Below, piece after piece: positions 8,724-16,588 of a stretch of DNA of 16,588 bases. Made by a program: the position numbers and the translations under genes. Every line of letters starts with the position of its first letter. The first letter of the stretch is position 1. This DNA comes from Fomitopsis serialis (lineage: Eukaryota; Basidiomycota; Agaricomycetes; Polyporales; Fomitopsidaceae): NCBI RefSeq assembly GCF_022376445.1, contig NW_025955646.1:1-16588 (forward strand), read 5' to 3'. The notes under the pieces were generated by a model, which saw only the letters and a list, made by a program, of their open reading frames with translations, was not told the DNA's origin and searched no databases.

Positions 8724-10944
8724 TCATACCAATTGTGTTCCCTTGCGCGCCGCGATCATGTTCCGGGCGATGACGAGCACAATAAGGGACGCCATGGAGG
8801 CGAGCTGTGGTGTTAATCAGTATCGAAAACTGATCGATACATTGAGACTTCACGCCTCCACAGCGAACCGTAGAGGCAATGTTCACGAACAAGATGAGAG
8901 ACGGACGTACACCGCAAAAGAGGATGGGCTTCCACCAGGGAAAGCCGGAGCCAAGGAGCGCACCGGCAATCGGGTTCCCCGTGAGCGCGCCAAAGGAGGT
9001 GATGAGATATGCCGGTCCGAATCGCGCCCTGCTCGTGTCAATTCGCGCACCGCGATGTCAGTCTATGCACAACACGCGGGAAGGGGGCCAAAAGCTGGGC
9101 GTACGTACCCGATTTCGCTCGTATCACGCGCAAGACTTGCTACACATGGTGCGCACAACGAGAGATCTACACGCAGCTACATTGAGGACGAACAAAAGTC
9201 GCGGAGACGCGATAGCAACTCACATGCACCGGAGAAGAAGCCAAACAGGATCGCGAAGACCACTGTGCCTCCGATGTCCTTGACGCCGAAGAGCGCGAAC
9301 AACAACACAGCACAGCCGAGGGTAACGGGCACGATTACATTGAACGGCCCGACCCTGTCCGCAAAGTAGTTGGGCAAGATGCGCCCCGGGATCGCTGCTG
9401 CGTTCATAATCGCGATCTGCGGTTGAGTAAATGGATGTCAGCGGTGGCACGAGCAGTCGGGAGAAGGAGGGGCGCACGGTGTAGAAGGCGACGTTCGCGT
9501 CAACCCCATGAAGTATTGCGTAGAGCTGGAGGTAGAAATCTGAAATCAGGTAAATGAATGTTTGGCGAGGAGGTAGCGCGCGAAAGACACACATGGAAAG
9601 AACAGGGCCCAGTCAAGGATGAGTGTCCTGCGGCGAGTAAGTCAGTGAGAACGCTATGCAATGGGACGACATACGAGATGTTGGCTAGGAGGTACGGCAC
9701 GTCAGTAAGGATTGCCGTCATGTCTACTTTCCGTGCGTCAGCGGTGCGCGCTGGTGGGTGAGCTGTCATGAGTACGTTGCTGGCGACGAGGAGGGCAAGG
9801 ACCAGGAACGCGCTCGCGCGCACGCCCCATGCAAAGCCCGTGTGCCCGTTCAAGAGCTTGTTGAGCATGATCGGGAATATTATGCCCCCTACGGATGAGC
9901 CTTTGCGCACACGTAAGTGATCACGAGTGACGTCGGAAGCGCGGAGGCATACCGCAGACAACGATACCCATGGCTAGAGAACGGCGAGTGCGCCAATGGT
10001 GCCCTTGAACGGCCACGGAGGGGACGTAGATCAGACCAGCGCCGATGCCCATGCCAAGGCCCTGGGAGAGGTAGAGTTGGTAGAACTTGCTGTGATCGGC
10101 AATAGAGAGCATGAACAGTCTGCAGCGAACAGAGTAATTAGATGTGCCAATCAACTTGCATCCTAAGACGTCAGAGGGAAACACCCTCGTCGCATCCGGA
10201 ATGGACCGCTATTACCGAGAATGAATGACGCTCGCCACCGCAATGCGCAAGACTGGTCAAAGTTCCGCACTATGTCTCAGATGTCTGCAGCTCATAGTCT
10301 ACGTTCTCAATGTACGCGCGTCCTGTGGGTGCAGTCGCTCAGATGAACACGAGGGGTAGCACGCTTTTCATGATGAGCAGTCTCATGGTTTGTTGAACTG
10401 CCTGGTTCCCGGCGAAGATGATGCACATGAGGTCGGAGACGCAGGAGGTTGGACAGCAAGACCAGTAGCAACTGGTGAACGCGATGAAAGGAGGACTCAC
10501 GAAAAAGCAAATAGGAGAGAACCTGAGGCAAGAGTGACTTTGAAATAGCCTTTATCGAGGAGCACACCCGAGGGGAGGCCCATGGCGAGGAGAAAGAAGA
10601 GCTGAGTAGAGCCGATCCAACTGATGCTGGAGGCGGATGCCGTGCCTTCACGGGTATAGATATCTTGGTAGACGCCAAAAGCATTGGTGTAGCCGAAGGT
10701 CGCAGTGGTTGCGAACAAGCTGGATTGTCAGGTCAGCATGAGCCTGTGGCGCCACGCTATATTGAACTCACCCTCCGATGAGGGATGCCCAGGCCTGGTA
10801 TCCTCCGTCGACCCGTCTGACAGCAGGCGACAGCAATGGTGAGGGGACAGATGGTGGACTGAGGTCGCTAAGGGCGAGCTCAGGCTGCGATAAACTCTTT
10901 GATGCCTGTGCGTATTCAAAGCGAGACGACGGGGGGCTGGACAT
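8724..10944 (-). CDS. MFS transporter, monocarboxylate-porter-like, ten exons, about 443 aa
   Basis: This is a predicted 12-helix membrane transporter of the major facilitator superfamily, fungal MCT/SLC16-like branch; the substrate is unknown. Exons: 10944-10772, 10719-10501, 10119-9953, 9900-9675, 9627-9593, 9539-9478, 9416-9224, 9166-9109, 9028-8911 and 8804-8724. All phases agree, giving 444 codons including stop. The start is chosen at 10944 because it has a strong ACCATGTC context; an in-frame ATG at 11016 would add 24 residues. After a Ser/Pro-rich N-terminal tail, DGGYQAW (46-52) is the MCT-type signature entering helix 1. QGLGMGIGAG (150-159) and SSVGGIIFPIML (188-199) are typical of this branch. 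GRILPNYFADR (305-315) is the MFS loop signature. The C-terminus RKGTQLV also fits fungal members. Intron 2 is 381 bp against 47-106 bp for the others. The gene looks intact, and its role beyond transport cannot be inferred. Confidence 0.9.
10120..10500 (-). other. Unusually long intron 2 of the MFS gene (381 bp)
   Basis: The donor GTGAGT follows the codons for LLFAFS, and the acceptor CTGCAG precedes those for LFMLSIADH. These join without a gap relative to the family pattern, so no exon is missing inside. The intron is several times longer than its neighbours and shows no family motif in any frame. Confidence 0.75.
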
Positions 10945-12723
10945 GGTGGACAGGATGGTGAAGGAACCTGAGAGCCGCACACGAGGGGAGATAGGTAGTC
11001 GTGCGATGCCTGACACACGGGTTCGGAGCGCGAGCCCAGCAGCCGGCCATGATCCTTAAGACGTGCGGGGAACCTCAGGTTGGGATTCGGATCGTGCGTA
11101 AGTCGGCGTTCTTGATCAAGCAGAGCCCTTCCCGAATGGGCAAGAGTGATCAGGGTGGCGTGACTGGAATACGTACAACAATAATCCCAGCGCATCACTG
11201 CTCCGCTCCGTCAGGAAAGGGCTTCGATGATCACCTTTCGCTGTACGTTCGGAGTTGAACATATACTGATAACGTTTGTTCAGCTTCCGACTCACGCATG
11301 CTGTCCCCGGTGTCTGTCGCTCTGGATCAAATCGGCACTGGCAGATGCAGGTGTCCAGGAGGAGCAACACTCAAGTTCACAACGTCCCTTCACCGCCTCG
11401 ACCCCGCAGCAGGACCCCGGAAACTCGACTACCGTGACTTTGAGTGCTAGCGGCGGCGATATGGCATCTCCGCTCCAGGTGCGCGCTCTGAATTTGCGAT
11501 GTACCCTCCTTCCTTACTACTTGCCAGGTCTGGGTGCGATGACGTCTCAAGGGCGTATGATGAAATATGTTGAGTGTAATGTGTACTGACTCCGAACATC
11601 ACATCCGACGCAGAGGCTTGGAGGAGCAGATCGGCATTTCTGATGGTGTCGCGAACTTCGTCTGCGCAGTGCGCCCCGTGTACGATTGCCACTCTTCCTC
11701 CTCGATGTCTCCTGTCGAGCTTCACGAATACGATCCGGTCCATCACCAGCTGGGACAATCTACAACCGGGTCGCAACTGAGTTTGATCGAACAAGAGTTG
11801 CTGTTGGAGGACGTCTGAAGAGATGCTATGCCACCATCGACCGTATCTGCGCGTCTGCAATCAAGACGACGGGGCTCGAGAGCGCGAAGACTCCTTGGCC
11901 CTTGGACGGAACTTAACGTCTACACACATCGATTTGACATCACAGTGAGCGCTCATTTCCGGTCTTCTCGGCGCTGAAGTAATCTCATTCAGGAGATTCA
12001 TACTCACGCCCGTAATCCAATCTTCACATTCGGTTGTCATCGCTTTGAGCGCCGGGGACGAGAACAGCAGCGAATCTGCCAGCGATGCACTTAGCTACAT
12101 GAGCGACCATCGCATGAGACTTATCGGCCGATTGGAAACGAGGCAGTGGTTGGAGCATTAGGAGGACTCGAAACTCGGAAGACCGGTCATCCCCGCGTTG
12201 CATCGCACCCTAGACCAGAAACCTACGACTACCTTGTGCCAAAGCGACTTCAGAAGGTCGGTGAGTGCGCCATAACTTAGCACGATGGCGCTGCCCTTGA
12301 TACTTTACTTAGGGCGCCGTAGCAAATTGATCAATATCAACCGCATGGTGTGGTTGTCAAATTCAAATCATACGCTCGACCAATCGTCAATTTCACTGCT
12401 ATGCTATGCAGTGAGGTTTTTCATCCGCCTTTGTGCATCAAAAGATGTTGTTTGTGAACACAATCACTAGCAATGCTCCCTGCTGACACTAATACTAACG
12501 TTACATCATGATTCAATACAGTTCTCGCTAGCCCGAGAATGGAGAGCATCGCTGTTACTCCAGCAGCGGGCCATCCCGGTGCATGACGGGGCATTTCATA
12601 AGTACTGACGAGTGTTAAAAGAAGCCAGCGCATTCATGACACTCAATGGATCTGTCTCCTAGCCAACTGGGCTCGCTTCTTACAACGCGGTATATTATAG
12701 GTCCGTGATGTCTAAGGTTCCGA
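10945..12723. other. Divergent intergenic region, no supported gene
   Basis: This lies between the divergently transcribed transporter (minus) and the DUF6533-like gene (plus), so it should hold both promoters. A 137-codon minus frame (11860-11447) overlaps an 83-codon plus frame (11567-11818). A stretch of plus-strand frame near 11948-12161 is open without an ATG. None has a recognisable motif, so a decayed gene is possible but not shown. Confidence 0.45.
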
Positions 12724-14146
12724 GTGCCAGTAAAAACTGACATTCACTCTCCAGGAGCGTCGGTGACACTTACAATGTACGACCATGGATTGAACCTAGG
12801 CGAAGAGCTTGACCTCATCTGGCTCGGGCGATGGTCCGTGCTATCGGCTTTTGTGCTATTCGACTTGTATGTAAGAGAAGTTGGAATGATCTTCATCGCC
12901 ACAGGTGTCGTGCATCCAATATTTTCCCCCCAAGCATTGATAGCTCACATTCGGTCGTAGTCAGCGGAGGCTTCGTTCATATGTCTAGGCACGTGAGTAA
13001 ACCGAACTCCCCGATTGGTGCAGCACTCATGCGGCTACACAGACGTAGGCACAGGTAATGCGTATACATGATCCTTGAATGATGAGCCATCTATAGATGC
13101 ACAGTTTTCTCCATGTTCGCGATTTCCTACGGGATTTGGTGCACGATTTCTGCCCATAGTAAGTGCCTCGTACACACTTTGTGCGTCTGCGACGTTGACA
13201 CATTGTTTTTAGCTGTCGTCTTCTTCCGAGTATACAGGTTGTGGGATGACCGCAAGAAGGTTTCGTGTGCACTAATAGCGGGGTTCATCGCGTGCTTCGG
13301 TGCCACTGTTGTCTTCACTGTCCTTGCCGGTGTGCAGGTCTTGGGTACATATTTCATTTCTGATCTAATTTCTTCTCGCTGACCGTAGTTCAAAGCGGGT
13401 ATGCGATATGTGGCGAGCGCGAATATATGCTCATATGAAGATAAGTCATGGTACACAACAGGTATATGGGCGCCGATGGTACGTGTTTCTGACTGAAGCG
13501 TAAGACGAGCAAACCGTGAAGCGATATGTCTAGGTCCTCTACGATTTATACGTCCTCATCCTTGTATTCGTCAACGTCCTCAGTAGACCGCGTAGGCAAA
13601 ACTCTCAACTTGCTACGATGCTTTACAGGGATGGATTCATTATGTTTCTGGTGCGTAAGACTGACTCGGGAGCACGTGAATGTATGCTAAGCTCTTATCA
13701 GGGATTCTTCGGTGAGCCCGACTGACGACTATATACAACCCTGGCAATGTTTCTAAAGGCGTACATCGGCCAGCGCTGCGTGTGGCCAGGCTACTGCCCA
13801 GCATATTCACCGGTGTAGGTCATATATCTTCTTAGTTTCCTCAGCTCTGACACTGGCCGCATTAGGCAGAGGATGTTTTCATCGCACCTATGTGAGTCCC
13901 GCATGCTCCCCGCGTCTTCCCGCGTAGCCACTGTTCCCTTGACAACGCTGAACTAGGATCTCTTGGGCACTTGAGGCCGCCCTAGCTCGTCGCCTCTTCA
14001 TGTGGGTGAAAAGTCTCCAATCTGAGAGCGGCAATGTGTACCTGTGGAACTCGCCACAGAAGCAGCCTCCTGGAGTGTCGGCCGCGAGAATTCCGCTCGT
14101 ATCGACTGTTCAAGTCTGGGAGGAAGTGGAAATGCAGGTATTATAA
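12724..14146 (+). CDS. DUF6533-like multi-pass membrane protein, ten exons, about 277 aa
   Basis: This is a probable integral membrane protein of the fungal DUF6533 type; its function is unknown. Exons: 12724-12870, 12961-12992, 13097-13158, 13213-13337, 13389-13478, 13534-13650, 13702-13711, 13774-13812, 13870-13891 and 13957-14146. All phases agree, giving 278 codons. The N-terminal motif TMYDHGLNLGEELDLIW then RWSVL is the DUF6533 signature. Later segments MFAISYGIWCTIS, FFRVYRLWD, GIWAPM, RDGFIMFL-GFF-ALRVARLL and FIAPMISWALE read as membrane helices and loops in the family order. Exon 7 is a 10-nt micro-exon. The 5' end is uncertain: a CTGAC branch site and CAG at 12754 suggest that the real start may lie in an upstream exon that I could not find. 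Exon 2 and the 13338 donor (GTCTTG) are the weakest internal calls. The gene converges with the UbiA gene. Confidence 0.65.
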
Positions 14147-14586
14147 GCTAGTAGCCTGGGATTTAAGATCGAGATATGCCATAATGGTTTCCAACAGATA
14201 CGTAGTCAGCAATCAGCTAAACCCACGCTTCGCAAACTCGCTCATCCATGTCTGAACCGTCTCAAGTGTGGCTGAGACGACTCAGAACAGTCATTTCGGA
14301 TTCGGGAACTCACAACTTTCACGACTTTCTCCTCACCGCTCAAGGCCATAGTGACCATACGCATACCCAAAACACAGCGATGATCACGGCGAGCGCTTGT
14401 GCGTGATCCCAAAGACTGGCGCCGGCTTTGCATCGCTGGCACACCGGCAGAGACATAGGTACTCACAATCTCTCCGAGATGGACGAAGATTCGACCGACA
14501 GCACTCTATCCTCTAAGCATGTATGCACACGACTGTAGTCCATCTGTACGCAAGGTAGAGGCTACTGCGATGCTGCCTGAGCACAC
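14147..14586. other. Convergent 3' intergenic region
   Basis: This is 440 bp between the stop codons of the DUF6533-like gene (plus) and the UbiA-like gene (minus). It holds no supported gene. A small hairpin is present at 14258-14279. Confidence 0.5.
14258..14279. repeat. Small perfect hairpin
   Basis: CGTCTCA (14258-14264) and TGAGACG (14273-14279) are exact inverted repeats around an 8-nt loop. They sit between two convergent gene ends. A role in 3' end formation is only a guess. Confidence 0.45.
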
Positions 14587-15667
14587 CTATGCTCCGTAGA
14601 ACATTCTACAATAACCGGGAAGCGCATGGGCGAACGAGAGCCACACCTATAGCGATGTATGTCAGGATAATGTCAACAGCGGAGCGACTAAACGTACGTT
14701 GTACCAGTAGAAGGACACTTGATCCTCGTGCATTGTGCGCAGCCGTAGAAATCGATACCCGACGTTCAGCGCGATAGTGAAGAGCACGGCGGATGTGCCC
14801 CAGTCGACCACCCACACAACAGTCAAGGAGATTGTCCAGAAGAGAAGACCGATCAGTGGAGTGATCCGAGCGATCCTAGGAAACACGATAGGTATCGCCC
14901 TCCTGCCCACAGAGGAGTCCCCCAGAACGTCCTTGAAATCTTGGGTGTGGATGGTAGAGGCGAAGATCCCTGCACTCGCATAAACCGCCGAGCGTGCGAT
15001 CCAGTCAAAGTCCTTGTGGCCGTGAGCTACGAGACGATGAGAACTGATCCATGACACATCTAAACATCCACGTACTGGCCACTAATGTAGCTCCGACTTC
15101 GAAGGACGCGAAGCCAGCTGCATTGACTAGGTTCCTGATGATCCAGCCCTTGCCATGGGCCGATAGCTCGTTGTATATGATTGTCAACGCGACAAGGGCG
15201 ACGCTGGCCCACAAGACCTCCGTACTGTATAGCCATGAAACGGCCAGACAGAGGGGCACGAGGGCCCAACGCAGTACTAAGGCGGCTTCCAGCGTCATGC
15301 GTCCAGATGGGAGAGGTCGATCGCTCTTGTTCAGGAGGTCCTCTTCCGGCTTGAGCGTCTGATTGGACACGTCAAACTGGAGGAGATGTATCCAAATCCA
15401 GAAGACCGAGTGTGGATGAGTCGAGATTCGAGTGCTGGAGCAGCAGAAATCGCGAAGAACGTCTATGTGCACGACATGTATATCAGGACAGGTAAATCGA
15501 AGCGAGGAAAGACGTACGACAGATATGACAGTCGTCTTGATGTCCGACTTCGTGAAGAGGAATAGTGTGCATAGCGTGTACGCAGCGCGATGCAGCCCAC
15601 GTCCAACGATACCCAAGAACAACATGAGGCAGTCGCGACTCAAGTCGGTGTATTGGCCGTACAGCAT
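14587..15667 (-). CDS. UbiA-superfamily membrane prenyltransferase or UbiA-type terpene cyclase, four exons, with a frame break
   Basis: This is a predicted multi-helix membrane enzyme acting on prenyl diphosphates; the acceptor or product is unknown. Exons: 15667-15518, 15462-15076, 15026-14698 and 14646-14587; introns 55, 49 and 51 bp. FLFTKSDIKTTV marks the first helix. The first acidic motif is NQTLKPEED (15338-15364), followed by SDRPLPSGR. The second is HTQDFKDVLGD (14917-14949). The C-terminus ends ALPGYCRMFYGA. Length, about 308 residues, suits the family, and the start at 15667 gives a normal N-terminus; Met at 15625 is an alternative. Oddity: the GTACGT donor puts exon 2 in a frame reading VTFFAISAAP, as expected, but from about 15431-15438 onward the conserved sequence continues in another frame, so one base appears to be missing. 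A weaker GTCTTT donor at 15513 would restore frame but lose that conserved stretch. Either a sequence error, a pseudogene or unusual splicing is possible. Confidence 0.8.
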
Positions 15668-16104
15668 GATGCACTTATATATTGTATGTATACTAACGCT
15701 TTGTTGGCGTACGAGCTTCGTCTAGGATGCATTAAGTCGTCTAGAACTTGTAGCCCGGTATCCCCGCCACGCCGACTCGTCGCCGAGGGAGGTAGGCGGC
15801 CCGCGGACACTGAAAAGCTGCGGGGCGTCTTTGGCAGCCTAGCGGCTGACAAGCTGAGAACAGAAATTGAGCTCATTGAAGATGGTAGACTAGCCATGTT
15901 TGCTCTGCAAAGAATGCTAGAAAGTACTTGTAGCGTGCAATCGCGCGCGACCAGAGGTTTGCAGGACATTGTTCCATGAGTAAGCGTCAAATCATCCTTT
16001 CAGAACTTGACGACGCACCAAGTATTCTCAATCGGACGCCGACGCTCCTGCGGATTGATCAGGTGGAGAGATCGCAACCAAACTTCCGTTCCATTTGACA
16101 ATGG
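15668..16104. other. Intergenic region between two minus-strand genes
   Basis: This holds the presumed promoter of the UbiA-like gene. Open frames on both strands (plus 15590-15979, minus 15990-15640) overlap and have no clear family signature. Further 3' exons of the right-edge gene cannot be excluded. Confidence 0.4.
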
Positions 16105-16587
16105 TCAGTGTCCTAGCATACACCATTTATCGAGACTGGGGAACGACTGCGCACAAAATTTTGGGTTCCAGTAGCCATCACAGGTCTGCGATGCTTCAGG
16201 GAAAGCCTCTCATCGATCTCATCAGTAGCCTTTGGGAAGAACAGCTCGCTCACGTACTGGTTTGCTGCTCCTACCCGCTTCCGCGTAAACTTTCGAATCA
16301 GCTGCCCCAAACCCCGCGAGCTTCTTGAAAACGTGAGGCGAAGCTAGGTTCAAACATAACCTCTCGGGCTTGTACGAGGCGGCGTCTATGCACTCTGGGT
16401 TATCCTAAGAGGCATAAGAGGCGTCAGGCCATGATACAGGAAAGGCCACCGTCTTCGATGAATAAACACTAACAATGTCTCTTCGATTGCAAACAAGGAG
16501 TAGTACTGGGTTCTTGGCCTCGCCTGTTCGGAGTTCATCAGCGCGTGTCTCACTGACCACAATAGCGCCAAGAACCGCCTGAGTTTC
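16105..16587 (-). CDS. Unrecognised protein, 3' part, runs off the right edge
   Basis: Three exons can be joined in one open frame: 16587-16507, 16404-16258 and 16185-16105. Introns are 102 bp (branch CCTGACG, acceptor TTAG) and 72 bp (GTACGT donor, acceptor CAG). The phases fit, giving 102 residues and a stop at 16105. The sequence looks like genuine protein (for example QAVLGAIVVSETRADELRTG, NPECIDAASYKPERLCLNLA, SPHVFKKLAGFGAADSKVYA), but I do not recognise the family. Five cysteines lie in the last 75 residues, and TCDGYWNPKFC is notable, which may suggest an extracellular or disulphide-bonded protein. The 5' end is outside the window. The last exon is short, so the true end could differ. 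Its orientation is the same as that of the UbiA-like gene. Confidence 0.5.
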
Positions 16588-16588
16588 T

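Noticed and set aside
8689..9369. 226-codon plus-strand frame
   Set aside because: It lies antisense to well-supported exons of the MFS transporter and has no motif of its own.
11447..11860. 137-codon minus frame with an ordered-looking middle part
   Set aside because: It resembles the antisense shadow of another frame, no exon chain or family motif was found on either strand, and it overlaps an 83-codon plus frame.
13127..13456. 109-codon minus frame
   Set aside because: It is antisense to phase-consistent exons of the DUF6533-like gene.
15590..15979. 129-codon plus frame containing a string resembling a light-harvesting ELI-GR-AM motif
   Set aside because: The match is a few residues only, the setting is fungal, and it sits in a region overlapped by a minus frame.

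Overview
This window reads as nuclear DNA of a filamentous fungus, most likely a mushroom-forming basidiomycete (Agaricomycetes). Every recognisable gene is cut by many short introns, mostly 47-106 bp, with GT...AG ends and CTGAC/CTAAC-type branch sites. The protein families also fit: a monocarboxylate-porter-like MFS transporter, a DUF6533-like membrane protein, a UbiA-family membrane enzyme and a fungal alpha/beta hydrolase. No single reading frame holds a whole gene, so the models here were built by joining exons by hand and checking codon phase at each junction.

Layout, left to right. Positions 1-1884 hold no gene I can support. A diverged direct duplication (1885-2075) leads into a GC-rich block (about 2200-3700) built from short tandem repeats and at least eight diverged copies of a roughly 70-nt core. 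Positions 3700-5855 hold no confident gene, only small palindromes and one imperfect hairpin. A seven-exon alpha/beta hydrolase lies on the minus strand (7276-5856). After a 1.4 kb gap comes a ten-exon MFS transporter, also minus (10944-8724). A 1.8 kb gap separates it from a ten-exon DUF6533-like multi-pass membrane protein on the plus strand (about 12724-14146), which includes a 10-nt micro-exon. Convergent to it is a four-exon UbiA-superfamily membrane prenyltransferase or terpene-cyclase-like gene (minus, 15667-14587), whose second exon carries an apparent one-base frame break. The 3' part of an unrecognised, cysteine-containing minus-strand gene runs off the right edge (16587-16105).

The hydrolase and transporter models are phase-consistent across all their exons and look intact. 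A UbiA enzyme, a transporter and a hydrolase lie within 10 kb, which could suggest a small terpenoid or meroterpenoid locus. There is no P450, synthase or regulator to support this, and the gaps are large, so I treat it as a weak hypothesis. The least explained parts are the GC-rich repeat block, the frame break in the UbiA gene and the right-edge gene.
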